In this document: piece by piece, positions 26,346 to 38,944 of the stretch
Layout: every line of letters starts with the position of its first letter
How positions within the stretch are numbered: position 1 is the first letter of the stretch
Source of the DNA: Echinococcus granulosus
Lineage: Eukaryota > Platyhelminthes > Cestoda > Cyclophyllidea > Taeniidae
Length of the DNA stretch: 64,000 bases
Reading direction: 5' to 3'
Assembly (NCBI RefSeq): GCF_000524195.1
Contig: NW_020170394.1
Location: 957,845-1,021,844 of the forward strand
Made by a program: the position numbers and the translations under genes
The notes under the pieces: generated by a model
The model's database searches: none
What the model saw: the letters and a program-made list of their open reading frames with translations, nothing else
What the model was told of the DNA's origin: nothing

Positions 26346-26749
26346 ACCTTAGAAACCAAGCTATGCCTGCTGGCCTTACTAAAATCCAATGGCTGTTTGG
26401 AATGCTTGCCAGAATCAACGCAGGTTAAGTTTAAAGGGCTGTAACGGTGCGCAAAAGGTACTGTGAAATTTCGGTTGCATTTCTCGTAAAACGCGGTCGA
26501 AGACTTATCTGAGTGGACTGGTTTAATCCAAAAAACTACGACGCACTAGAATATCTTAACAAACGTTTTTTATTAGATAAAGGCACTCTTAGGGGTCTGC
26601 GTAAACACATATAGTAGCGACTTCATCTTTGAAGACGCAGCAGGAGGCATCAGTCTAGGTGGGTACATAAGTTACTTAAACAGGACGCATTGCTAATAAT
26701 AGGACAACGGCATTTGGAGTATTCCCACCCCCTAACTGTAATTGTGCAT

Positions 26750-26849
26750 NNNNNNNNNNNNNNNNNNNNNNNNNNNNNNNNNNNNNNNNNNNNNNNNNNN
26801 NNNNNNNNNNNNNNNNNNNNNNNNNNNNNNNNNNNNNNNNNNNNNNNNN
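26750..26849. other. Assembly gap of 100 N
   Basis: Exactly 100 N bases. Any exon or regulatory element inside it is invisible. It lies 335 bases beyond the VMAT stop codon, so the VMAT 3' end may be partly hidden. Confidence 0.99.
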
Positions 26850-27183
26850 CAATACAATCACAATGGAGTCATCCATTTATTTACTACAGTCACGTGATCC
26901 AGGTAGAGCGGCACTGCTAGTGCTAACAGTTCTGTTTTTTTCTTGAAAAACCTTAGGTACAATATTCCCCTACCTTAACATTAGATCCTACAGACCGGTT
27001 CTATTTAAAGAAGCCAACATCAATTGTTTCGCTATTCAAAAACAAGGCGTGCTTATGGGTGTAACTTTCAAGATTGTGTCGCAAGTATCGTGTTCAGTGA
27101 GTGAACTACACAATGTCGAACATAGGCAGCGGATGGACTGAGAAATGCGGCTGATAGTAATCGGAGACTAAGTTGATTTGCAG

Positions 27184-30100
27184 TTAGTCCACACCGTAAT
27201 CGTAGGCTTTTTGGCCTCCCTCTGTGGGGTCGTAGCCCAGAGCGTCACCCAAGGAGAAATTCTCGGCAGCACTTTTGTTGGCAATATCGGTTGCTCCCTC
27301 TTTTCCTCCAGTCAAGGGCTTCATTTTCATTAAGAAAAGTGCATGAGACAAATTTAGTAATGGTAGCAAAAAGCGCAATGTAGTTAAGTATTAACGGAAT
27401 TGCCTGTCTCTAAATGCAATTAAAAGTGATATCGAGGTTGATAAACCATGACATCTGCTTAAAGCTCTAAGGAACTTGGCTACTTTTTTCAAATGGCTGT
27501 ACTTCTAGATTATCCTGGCTATGCAAATGTAGAGCTTCTAAGTATTCTAGCCAAAATTGTTTTGCTAAATGAAAAGTTCTCTAATTTACTCTAACGTATT
27601 TATTTAACGACAGCGATAAATCTAAAATTATGTGCATTGATGGAATGCAGACTTATCAAACCTGAATTTCTCCACGGCAAGGTGGATTGCGAAGGAAAAG
27701 TAAAAGCGGACTGTAGAGAGCTGAGACAATGGCGATGCCCCATATGGTCCTAAGGTTTGATTAAGTGTAGTTTAATGTATAACAGATATCTTGGTTTGAG
27801 CATTTATCACAAAATACGATTTTAAACATGACAATGTAAAACATACCAACTAAATCCAGCTGACTGAGCCACACATCCACCAACAGCGGGACCTAAAACA
27901 TGCTTCCTTCATTAACAACTCATTAATTCGGCTATGTTTACCTTTCAAGAGTTAACCGCTATTAAAGTGACGAATGTTTCGCTGTGTAGACTACATGAAG
28001 TGTTATCAAAATTACAGGCAATTCTGCATTGGTACATTTCCGTCAACCGACCAGGCAACCAATCTTGGTATCTTACGATATGCTGATCGACTAGTTTACG
28101 ACCTGAAGAGATCTGGCTTACATGGTATTACTTTTGAAATTATGGACCTGGAGCGTCATAGATGATCTATAATTAAAAGTGTGAAATATACATCAGGGTC
28201 CCCGTAACGAGGATCGAAAAAGGGGAGTAATTTGCTCAATGGACCAAAAAATTGCACTGCATTTCTTTAAAACCTGTTTGTATCTTGATGCGGAGAAAAC
28301 TGCGCTGCGTGGTGGCCAATAAGTGAGTGAAGCCCAACTGACTTGTGAGCAATAAACGACTATCCAACCTGCTTGTAAACCCATTAGGCTTAGAGACAGT
28401 CCTCTGCCCATTAGTATTCTACATAAACAAGCGGAGATTTACCGAAGGCAAAGCCGAGGCAAAAGGCAACATCTGCGATGGCATAGACGCTTCCATAGAC
28501 GGCAACATGCCGAAGGTCCACCAGAATCCCCATTTGAGGCATCATGGAGGCATCCACCATCCCTCAAATAACCAAAGGTGAACAATCAGTTTTTTTCCGA
28601 GTTTTTTAAAATATTAGATGCAGTTCATTGATGTGTACCTTTAGTATAATACTTTAACCATGTCAGTCTATATTATGGTCTAATAGGGTCTGCTACATTG
28701 GTTGGAGGCTGCTCAGGTAAATTAATTAAACGCAATTATTATCCTTACCCATTGACAGGCCAAGCCCGAAATTCGGAACGATAAGGTGTCCCAATCGTTT
28801 GCTGAAGGGAATCTATATTTTCGCATTAAAATGCAAGATTTAAATAAAGTTATATTTACTGGCAGTAATAGGAAAGTAGGAAGCTAATGATATCAAATAT
28901 TCAACAAGAATTTTTAGAGAATGAGGTGATTTTCCCATCAAATATTAAAAATAATTTTGACGAATCTCACAAAGTGTAAGTAACTCCAGTAAAAATTAAC
29001 AAAGCAGTACGATATTCCCAATTAATGATATATAGCTGCAGGGACCTTCATGTGTGATTTTGATGCAGGTGAAAAAAAGTGCAAGACGCACACAGAGAAG
29101 GCAAATGCTGCAAAGAATCATCCCTATAAACGCGCTTAGCCAGTGTCCGATTCGATGGGCCACTATTCCGAAGATATTTGTTCCTAGCAAGTAGGAGACG
29201 CTTGCCGGCAGAAATGCAATCCCTTGAGCCCAGTTATCGGCATTCATGTGCTCCTTCATCCACATCGGCAATGCCGGTTCGAGGATGGCGATGCCAATGT
29301 TGCCAAATGTAAGAGCACCTAAGTGGGAAAATGTTCAGATTTCACAACTCAGGCTACTGCAAAATACTCAGTAGGACGTGGTACACTCGAATGGTACCTG
29401 CTGCCACAAGAATGTACGGATCTCGCAGTAATTTCACAATTGGAGCACCACGTTCCTGCTCTGGATGAACCGACGGTTTCAATATCACTATCTGAAGGAC
29501 TGAAGAAGATGTGAAGAGTGTTGGTTGCAAGTTAATAATTTCGCTTTTGTGTAGATCATTATGCGCCCTGCCCAAGGCAAGTACAGTACAATTCAAGTGT
29601 CCAAAGCTTTATTTTTATTTATTTGAACAAGTTACCTCCATCCAGCAATGCAAGTACAGCTAGCATTAAAAAGGGCGCCCTTTTATCAACAAACTGATAG
29701 ACGATGCCTCCGAAAGTTGGACCCACTGAAAGGGAAAGCATTAGCAAAGTATTGGAGCAAAGTGCATTTCACATGAAATGTAAACCATTGGTGCATTATG
29801 TATAGCTTTTATAGAGCACATAACAACAATGAGCTTACCTCTTTATGTATACTATTGCACAGTGTATTGACGCTTGGTGAACAAATTTTGTAATATGCAT
29901 TCAGTTTTGGTGTAAATTATTAATTGTACACAACAATGGTGTTAGGAGGACCTCTCCCTAGGTAAGCAGAGCCTCTTCAACAACCAACCAGTAACTTACT
30001 CACTCATATGATTAAGTAGGTGGGGTCGCTTTTAAAACTATTTTGGCAAAAAAAGTTCCATTTTATTTAAAAAGTAGTGTGCAAAAGACCATACCTAAGA

Positions 30101-33100
30101 CACCGAGCGCTAGACCACTGAGCGCAGTTCCGAACGCTCGTGTTCGTTCCTTTGAATCCGTGTAGAAGGTCGCGATCGTTCCCATACCTAGAAAATAATA
30201 CTTCACTTATTCAACAAAACTACCCTTTATAACTTTCAGAAGCATAAACTATTGCTATTCCTATTTTTGGCTTATTTAATTGAGTTACATTAATCCTAAT
30301 TAGACAGTAGGACTTTGAAAATTTGTAAAGGTCTAAACCAGAAATACCTGAGACGCTCGAACACGCAGAGCCCGCACCCTGCATGGCTCGTGCTATGAGA
30401 AGGATGGTGTACGATTCGCCAAATGCAAATACTAAAGTAATGTTGAAAACCGAAGGGGAATCATCAGCATTTGCAAACAGGATGAATTCCGTTTGACAAA
30501 CGCACGTGCAAAGTTGTCTTTTACATTAATGTCTTCCTATCTACTTAATCCTCCTACAACCTTTTAAACCTTAAAATGGAATTTTGGGCAAGACAACATA
30601 CACGAGGCCCTAATATACATACCTCGGCTTTTACACAAGCCACTCACAACAAATTTACCGTTGACGGGAAAAAATTAATGTAGTATTTAAAGAAACATTT
30701 GAAAATGATGATGGCTTATATGACTGCTGGAAGTACAATGCATTTGAGAACCTGGACTTGGTTGTAAGAATTTCTTCTGGGTGGCGGTAGTTGGTTAAAA
30801 ATCTGCACTTTTATTTCGAATGCTATGTAGAATAATGAGGCTCAATGAAGCTCACCAAGTATTAGGGTAACTTGACTTTTCGTGGTAGGTCAGTTAGTGA
30901 TATTAGAACTGATGCCCTCACCAGTTATATGCTCCCCTTAGAAGGGTGGTAAGAAACTTTGCATAAATGCACAACACTGTGTATGTCTGCCATTGTGATT
31001 TGTGTGCTTCAAATATGGTGTAAATTAAAAGGAAGAAAAGCAAAAAACTGGCTTGTAACTGGCACCTCCAATCCTTCAAGTGACCTTCAGTAATTATACC
31101 GATTCCGTGCATTAAGGGGTCAGCGATATAAAGTAACTGTAGGCTGCCTGCTTGTGTCGCTCACATTAGTGTATTTGAAGCTAAAGTATAAAATGGTAAG
31201 CTTTATATCAAGCCCAATGGATGGCTCTTTATAATTCTGGAAGCATTCTCGAAATCGCTTGTAGCTCTCGGCTACATTTTATTGAATTAAGCACGTTAAA
31301 TTCATGACGAAATACTTTTATTTGCGTAAGGTTTTAACTTTCATTACTCGAATGAGGGACTGGTTAATGTGTTTACTTACCGATTGTGGAGGCGAACATA
31401 ATGAGAAATCCTGTAAACATAGGAATTGAATAACCGATTCTAAAAGGGAAGCAAATGGGGGGTTAGGGTACTAAAAAACTGCTTGAACACCATGAATTTA
31501 ATACCACAGTGTACAATAAAACTCAAAAGGAGTATTATAACAAGAACGCCATTTGAACCCACGTTACAAATACTATTCGAAATTTTACTCATTAACTGAT
31601 TGCTAAACGGATGTACTGTCGGCTGAGTGGACCATAGCATTCTACGCAGTTTTGAAGACATGTTTACAAATGCTTGTCATCTAGCCAACCAGCAGCCCTA
31701 TTAGCACATTTTCTGGTTTAATCCTATCAAAATCTGTGGCTTTATACAAGACACTTAAGTAGAGGTGACATTTACCAGCTTAATTTAATATGTAATTTCG
31801 TAGGAGAAGCAGGATTGATATGGTTTGCGAAGAATAAAGTTAGCGAAATTGTTAATCTGCAAGTTATTAATTACCTGTTTTACCCAAATCAAGACGACTA
31901 GCAACATTGACCAAACATCATTTTGGTGTTCCCTTTAGGTCCAAGTTTGGTAATCGTTTGATGCAGACATTTGCCTTTACAAGGCGAAGCTGCAGTTTTG
32001 GCACCAAAAGGTAGTTTCGATTGCGGTTGGGGAGAAAGAAATGCTAATGCCCTATGGGTGAAAATGGCCTAATCGTGCCTCTCACTGATTTCCCCATCGT
32101 TTGCCAGATGGATGGTTTCTGAAATCTATGAAATCCTCATGAAATCTCATTATGTTTAACAAATACTACTAGTGGCTTTCTTGTATTTCGATCTAAGAAC
32201 TGCTTAATGATAGGAAGAAAGTTGGTAAAAGATATCATGATTGAAAAAAGGCATTCAACTGCAGATACAACCATTAAGCACCTTCTTAAATCTTATAACT
32301 TTGCTACGTTAGCTTAGGTAAGTCAGATTAAAATATTTTAAAATTTTAGATTAGAAGCTAACGCAAATGTTGACAAATACTTTTGGAAGAGATTTCATAT
32401 TCCTAGATTTCTCGTTTTCTATAATCAAGCTTTAGTAGATTCCTTTGAAGTATGACCAGTTCTTGCATAAAAGAGGCTTAGTAATGATAAGCCAGGAAGG
32501 CAAAACCCACCTATTAGTGAGGGGTCCGACAAAGGGATTAACAACGAGTTGGACGATGGATTTGGATGCAAAGAGCATGCCAACTCGAAAATTTTCTCTT
32601 TCCATGTGCGCTTGACGCATTTGGATTGTAAGTTTGGTGACGTTGAGGTTGCAGTCCGAGGCCAGAGTGTCGATGCGATCGAGAAGTTTCTGCACACGTC
32701 TTTTTTCCTCTTTGGAGGCCCTGGAAGGGTCCAGAAAGTCGTCCATCGATAGGACGACGTGCGCCCGACTCGCCCACGCCACCGGAACCAAGCTTAGCAC
32801 GGCCTCCGAGAGGGTGCTCTTCAGTAACGCCTTCGACGTGCAGTTGTACGTGGTGGTGTCGAGAATCGTATTCACCAGGTGACGCGCCTTCGTTGTCAGC
32901 AGGAAACTCGGGATTATCGGAACTAGTAGGAATGTGGCAGCTATTTAACTGGATAGCCTTTAGTCACTTCATTACTTCCAAAAGGTATTATTTGTGCCTT
33001 TATAGTATGCCTTATATCAGTATGGTGAGAGGTATGCTCATGAAAATTTTCAAGCATAAAATGTGACCCGAATATATGAGTAACAGAATTTGGCTACTTG

Positions 33101-33246
33101 CCAACCGTTGTGAGCAGCATGTTGTCAAGAAATAGAGCTATGGTGACGATTATCAACACGAGTCCTCGACGTGAGAAGACGCCTCGGAGACATTCATAAA
33201 ATCTGCTAGTCCAAGTCGCTTCGTCTTGTTTTGGCAAATGTTCCAT
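27184..33246 (-). CDS. VMAT: Vesicular monoamine transporter (VMAT, SLC18 family), complete, 13 exons
   Basis: This is a proton/monoamine antiporter that loads synaptic vesicles. Exons: 33246-33102, 32922-32511, 31439-31381, 30431-30348, 30187-30095, 29725-29636, 29499-29398, 29318-29092, 28812-28749, 28562-28443, 27892-27847, 27749-27662 and 27318-27184. They sum to 554 codons plus stop. VMAT rather than VAChT is supported by [37 protein letters not shown] and [15 protein letters not shown]. Family ion-pair positions are seen at Asp41 (TM1) and Lys169 (TM2). YTDSKERTR and YAIADVAF are also kept. The first luminal loop (about residues 55-157) has two N-glycosylation sequons (N75, N142). Oddities are a GC donor in intron 1 and a serine at a usually acidic TM11 position. 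The tail is short, with [16 protein letters not shown]. Confidence 0.95.
33096..33106 (-). other. Non-canonical GC splice donor of VMAT intron 1
   Basis: The minus strand reads GTTG then GCAAGT. Splicing after GTTG to the acceptor ACTAG at 32923 restores LLTTVVPIIPS, as in the family. The upstream GT alternative (ACG then GTTGGC) leaves the phase wrong. Only the GC choice makes the whole 13-exon frame close. Confidence 0.85.
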
Positions 33247-36200
33247 TTTAGTTACTCCTCGAATTGAAATTTCCCGTAAAATGTGGATGTAGGTAGCTGT
33301 AGAGGAAAAGATGTTACAGTGCTGTAAATTTTTTAAAAGGGAAATACAGACCTCCATTTTCGATGGTATAAAACCGAAAAAAATTGGTAGGGTCTTAATA
33401 TGGTTGATTTTTAAGCTACACGTCTAATATTACATCGGAAGACTGTCAAACACATTTCCGTGCATTTGTGCCATGTAGCTCACGGTAAAACGGTATGATG
33501 TATTATCATTAAGACGCTCTTAATGGTGTATTGTTTGTTTCTGGAAAAGCTATTTCCGGATGGATTATCGTAACAGGGGCAGATGTTAATCCTTGGATAA
33601 TTCAGTATAAAATCCCTTCTTGAATGTAGCGGATTAATACATGTTAATGGATGTACCGCAAGATTGGCCGCCAATGCAATTCGGTTACAGTCAAGCGTTA
33701 CATTTGTAAGCGCTTATTTTCTTCTTAGTTGCCAGCATGAAACGAACTACCAAGCATAAGCCCTAGCTAGCATCGGCGTTGAAACGGTTCCACTTCATCA
33801 ACATGGCGCGTTAGTGCACACCGCATAGGTCCGGCGAAATCTTATGCAGCCTTTGAATGCTGCAAAGGACGTAGGCCTCGTATGCTATTGAGGCGTTTCA
33901 CATACTTTGGATGACTGTTTAGGAAATAGTTTTATTTCGTCGGTGTTTAATGCAACAATTTTAATGCGGAAGCAGTGGTAAATTATTTTCAGTTTGGTGG
34001 GTTTTAAGACTGGCTAAGCTTTCATTGAATTTAAGGTATGAACAAAGTGAAAACAGTGGCAGACTTTACAGATCGCATGAACTTACTAGTACGAATAGCA
34101 GGTCGCTAATGCATTGCATGACGTGAGGGTTTTTAAATAAATAAAGGAACTAATTTAGTTCAAAGTCAAAACGCCTACAGGAACTCCAAAATAGGCGAAA
34201 TGATGGTGAATTTCCAAGTTTTAATCTTCTCAAAGTGTTTATGTTCGCTTACACAAATCACATACAGCAAAAACACAAAGATTTTGTCGGGAATTTTATT
34301 CCAAGATGACATTTAGATGCGCTGGCACATACAAGGTGGGATGTTAATTATAATTTCTACTTAATTTCTCTGAGAAGTAAACTCTTGATGCAAGATCTGG
34401 TGTCTTTTGGCGATGACAGTCTATTGGTAAGGAAGATGGCACAATTATATGTAGGTAGGCTACGTTTCACTTTGGGGACGATAAAGTGATACAAAGCCTA
34501 TGAGTTTCAAATAAGATTTCACAGATTGGCGTTACGATTCTACACAATTTTAGACTAATTGCAAAAAAATAAGCTTCAACTGAGGATGGCGGCTGTAAAT
34601 CAAAGACGTCTGGTCGTAGATACATGATGAGTGCAAAAAATCTGGTCGACATTTTATTAGCAAGTATTGACAATTTATTCATTAACAGCATTTGGAATTA
34701 GGGTCATTCGACGAAATTCAGAAGTAATGCAAACAGCCCCATTTAATAAATAATTGTATCTTGACTAACCTCGATATCGTCTGGCGCAATAATGCTCGAT
34801 TTTTGAAGCCTCAAGGGAGAAGCCAGCAATTGTGTCCACCCATTGGATAGTTCGCTACCAATACGGAAGACTGATTCCTGCTGGCGGGATATTAAACGAC
34901 TTGCAAAATCAACGTACTTTAGCGTAATCAGTAAAAAATGTATTGCTTTCGCCGATTACCACAAGCCCGCTGCTTCGTCGACACTCATATGCTAGGAATT
35001 GCATTTTTACAGCATCAACTCAAAAATAAAATGACTATAATAACTAAGTATATAAAAGATTTAATAAAGTCAAAGTATTTGGCCTAAAATGAGTTATGGA
35101 GCGCTGCATGTATCAATTTCTATTGCATAAAATCATTGTGGGAAAACTATCCCCCTCAAAATGGAATGCTTTTCACTAAGGCAAAGTGCCAATGTTGCAA
35201 TGAACGCAGAATAGAGTCTACCTTTGTCTCACTGAAAAGCGCTCAAAGCAATCAAAACAAGTAGACAAGATGCCTTCTCAATGTGCGCTTTATTTAGACG
35301 TGATTTCCTTCTTAATTAAAGAAAGGTCGATTTTAAACGGAAACTCGGGGAAATTCCCAAGAGTACCTTTCTCCCGAAACACTGATACACATTATTTAAA
35401 TGTTAATGTGCTCTCCAATATCTACAAGTGTCACCATATAAATAGGATGCCTAATGAAGATACTTAAACTATAATTTCCTGAAATACTGACCAGGTATAC
35501 TGATGGTGCAGTTAAGGGCCAGCTTTGTTACTGGATCTGTTCCCATAGCCACGCAGACTTCATTAGTAAGTCGTGTTAGCATTTACCGACCTGAACACTG
35601 TCCAGAACTTGGTTTCACATCATTCATTTATCCTGCCAATTTTTAGCATGGTTTGGAAGTCGCAACAGTTTTAATTCCTAAAACTAGTATTACACCGTTT
35701 TTACATGACAATAAAGTCATGACACTCGTTAAAATAACTCCTTTAATTGCTATTTTATAATACTATTATACATAAGCGAGTATGGGCGAGTTGTGTTTGG
35801 TCGGTTTCACACCAAATTTCTGCTTCCGTCACAGAGCAAATTTTGACTCTTCCCGGCCTGAGTCGCAACTTACCGTCTGTCCTGTATCGCTGCATTGTGA
35901 TTTTTTCATATAGGAAAAGGGTACGGATCCTACAAATGCAGGCGTACAAGGTTTTAGTGCTTTTTCATAACTAAGCGGCTTCACTTAAAGCTTGACGATT
36001 TCGGACGTTATTTGGAAGTCACATAAGAGCCTAACTCATTAATTTCCTAGAAGAATCAGTGAAAGCTGTCAAAGCCAGATATTTATTGGGAGCACATTTT
36101 GATAAACCATAGTAGTTTACGAAATAAAGATACCCCTGGGACCATATAGGTTATTTAGAAGAAAATTATGATTGACGAATTGGCAGCAATGAGATGTGCT

Positions 36201-38113
36201 AAGGGAAATTGTGAAGGCGGTAACTACAACATGCTATGAAAGCGTGAGGTAGAGTGCTCGTTCGTTCGTGTACACCAGCCCACTCACTCCTTCGACTGAT
36301 ATCCACCATTGTAGTCGAACGGCGGGTGGGCAGAGCGGTGAACGCGGTGCAAGAGAGACGACAGATTGGCGCCAGCGCACAGCTGCTAGGAGCAGCGACG
36401 AGATTGCCCAATTGATAATATTAAAATATCTGGCTAGATTGAGATGTTTTGTTGAGAGTTTGTGCGTCAGTCTTTGCACCAGAACCACCTGGCCCTACCA
36501 AACAACTAAGTTATATTTTCCCTCCTAGAAGCTAATCCACTTTCCCGATGCTCCTGTCAGTACTTGATAGCTGTATCAGATATTCGCATAGAGAACTGTC
36601 GGGCTCCCATTCATCGTGAATAGAAGGGTGCCTATTACTACATGCTTAACTAAAATTAAATCCATTTGATTAATGGAAATTAAATGCCTAATACTTTTCG
36701 ATAAGCGGGTCAAATGTAACCTCTGTTGTTTAAAAGAATGCACACATTTATGTATATTTATGTTTATAATTCGAGAATTTGTGCACATTTATGCGTTTTT
36801 CATTTGTGGCATTAAAGAATTCAATTTTAGTTACTAGTAGCCTAAAAATTTTCCTTCTTTACGCTGCCTGATTGGACTCATTATTGAATGTCGTAGGGTT
36901 GCATAAAGTCGTTCCTATTTTTACAGGGTTATGGACTTCTTCCACAGAAACCATCTAAGGTTTTTTGATTTACATTATCTTAACCCGACAGCTCGTTATC
37001 TTATCTATTGATGGGATTTACGAGTCTCTGACAAGCAAGAACACCAAATGGTAGGCATGGTTTTCGCAGCATCATTTCTTTTCTTTTTTCAGTAAACCAA
37101 TACATTTAAAAAGTAACCCCACTTTTCAAATTCTTTATTAAGTCAGATTAATGGCGACTAAAGATACTCCCGAAAATCAGCTGGACCTCTTGGCTTACGA
37201 TTCACTGATTTAGAGGCTGGTAGTCTTTAGTGGATTTGCTTAGATAAATTAACAGTAATTCTTATCATATTTTGATTTAACCAAATGGTTGCTGTTTGCG
37301 GTAATGGTAGGGGTGATTCTAAATCTTGTTAGTGGGGGAGCCTCTGGCTGTCAATGCTTACTGGATGCGAGAAAGAAGTGAAAAATAAAAGCGCGCGCAA
37401 TGCAGTAACTTATATGAACTTAAGTGGAATACTCTAACGAATCCTTTTATGGGACAATTAGCCCACCAAATTGTGCCGGACAAGCCAAGCATAATTTTAT
37501 GCCCTGGTTTTTGAAAATTTTAATTAAACCATATTAGTACCTATCTAAACTCTGCAACCATGAAAATACGCATGCGCGCATACATGCGAATATCTAGCCA
37601 ATGGTATTCGAGCGTACAGGCTCCCCCATCCACTACTGTGAAATGTGAACCAATGGAATTCGGATGCATAATCGCCCGTTCACCACTTTACATTTGCTTC
37701 TCTGACGCGTCGAAATGCAGGTGAGATCATTGTCATCAATGAATTTAGGCATCTTAAGTGGTTCATATGATGCCTTGTAGTTTAACTTCAGCAATCTAAA
37801 CCAATCTTATTGAATTAAATTAAGTACTTAAGCTCCTGCCATTTGACTGTTTATTTTACAGCGCCAAGACTGTTTTAAGAACTTCTCATCATGTACGATT
37901 TGGAGGCTTAGCAAAAGTCGGATCCCCTGATCTTATTTCCCAATCTAAGTTTTAGTTAATCCTTTTAAATATACAATCTTTAATTCAAGCACAAAAGATG
38001 AGGCTAAAGATATATTGCTCCTTTTCACATGTATTTTAAAGTATAAACTACTCACAAGGTTTTTGAATGTTTATTTGTCATTTTGATGAAAAACACGAGT
38101 TGTCGCCTTTCAG
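33247..38113. other. Intergenic region between the VMAT and POU4 5' ends
   Basis: VMAT runs leftward and the POU4 exon rightward, so this 4.9 kb probably carries upstream regulatory DNA of both, plus undetected 5' exons of POU4. I found no supported coding exon. Repeat Y copy 2 lies inside. A possible short exon ends at about 37731 (GCAG before GTGAGATC), but its phase does not join the POU frame. Confidence 0.5.
36240..36535 (+). repeat. 300-base dispersed repeat Y, copy 2
   Basis: Matches 26026-26345 in direct orientation across most of its length and ends near ACCTGGCCCTACCAAACAAC. Short open frames on both strands inside it are not supported as genes. Confidence 0.7.
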
Positions 38114-38944
38114 AACTGTTTCTACACATCCTCAGGGGCAGGTCTTGAGCCGATTCCCCAGGACGAAACGAAGAGCGATCGATTACAATGTAGCAACTTC
38201 TACTGGCCACCGCTTTCTACATCTAACTACAATAACTATTCCTACCCTTCGATGCAATCTCAATGGGGAGCTGATGAAAAGTCGAGCATTCAACATTTAC
38301 GTCAGTGGGATCAGACCCAGGAAACTATATCGCTTCACAACAGTGTGTCCATCCCTCCCATGCCTCTTCCACAGTCGAGCAGCTCCCTTCCAGATAGCGA
38401 TCTTGAACTCTTTGCTGAGCACTTCAAGCAGCGTCGAATGAAGCTGGGTGCTACACAGGCAGACGTGGGCAAAGCCCTCGGTGCTATGATGATTCCTGGA
38501 GTTGAGAGTCTCTCACAATCCACCATCTGCCGGTTCGAGTCTCTCACTCTCTCCCGCACTAACATGATCGCCCTCCGCCCACTGCTCCAAATCTGGCTGG
38601 ACAGGGCGGAGACTTTGGGAGTAGCCAACGGGGGCTCACAAGGGCCTGAGGTGTCCGTCTTCTCTGCACAAAACCCTGCCGTTCTGCAGCAGGGTCGACG
38701 AAAAAGGACCTGCATCACCGATAGTGAGCGCAGAGCTCTGGAGGCGTACTTTGCAGTACAGCCACAGCCCTCCAGTGAGAGGGTTGCCCAGATCGCCTCA
38801 CTTCTAGGTCTACCGAAAAGCGTTGTGCGTGTGTGGTTTTGCAATCAAAGGCAAAAGCAAAAACGGCTCAAATGCGGCTTCGAGAATGCGCGATCAAGAT
38901 GTGTTGTTGACGCTAAGACAGACGTGGATTACTTTAGTAGGTAG
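38114..38944 (+). CDS. POU4: Class IV POU homeodomain transcription factor (POU4 / Brn-3 / UNC-86), main exon
   Basis: A TTTCAG acceptor at 38111-38113 opens a frame that runs 276 codons to a TAG at 38942-38944. The POU-specific domain (from about SDLELFAEHFKQRRMKLG through SQSTICRFESLTLS) and the homeodomain (RRKRTCITDSERRALEAYF to VVRVWFCNQRQKQKR) match class IV POU factors closely, including AYFAVQPQPSSE. The linker between the domains is about 28 residues, against about 17 in human BRN3A. The N-terminal part is Ser/Tyr/Asn-rich. No POU-IV box was found, so an upstream 5' exon is missing from my model. The protein is a nuclear factor that specifies sensory and monoaminergic neurons in other animals. 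The 169-residue open frame on the opposite strand is a shadow. Confidence 0.95.
   Translation, partial: NCFYTSSGAGLEPIPQDETKSDRLQCSNFYWPPLSTSNYNNYSYPSMQSQWGADEKSSIQHLRQWDQTQETISLHNSVSIPPMPLPQSSSSLPDSDLELFAEHFKQRRMKLGATQADVGKALGAMMIPGVESLSQSTICRFESLTLSRTNMIALRPLLQIWLDRAETLGVANGGSQGPEVSVFSAQNPAVLQQGRRKRTCITDSERRALEAYFAVQPQPSSERVAQIASLLGLPKSVVRVWFCNQRQKQKRLKCGFENARSRCVVDAKTDVDYFSR

Larger units (their letters stand above)
22068..27183. other. Non-coding region between the VMAT relic and VMAT
   Basis: No supported gene was seen. It contains repeat X copy 2 (24795-24858), a 300-base dispersed repeat (26026-26345) and the second assembly gap. Short open frames here have no recognisable domain, splice context or family similarity. 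The part next to 27183 should hold the 3' untranslated region of VMAT. Confidence 0.55.

Noticed and set aside
28686..28721. Plus-strand piece resembling VMAT exon 11 (GGC/GGA-rich, followed by GTAAAT)
   Set aside because: The similarity is short and on the opposite strand inside a VMAT intron, which is consistent with chance.
38335..38844. 169-codon open frame on the minus strand
   Set aside because: It is an exact antisense shadow of the POU-domain and homeodomain coding sequence.
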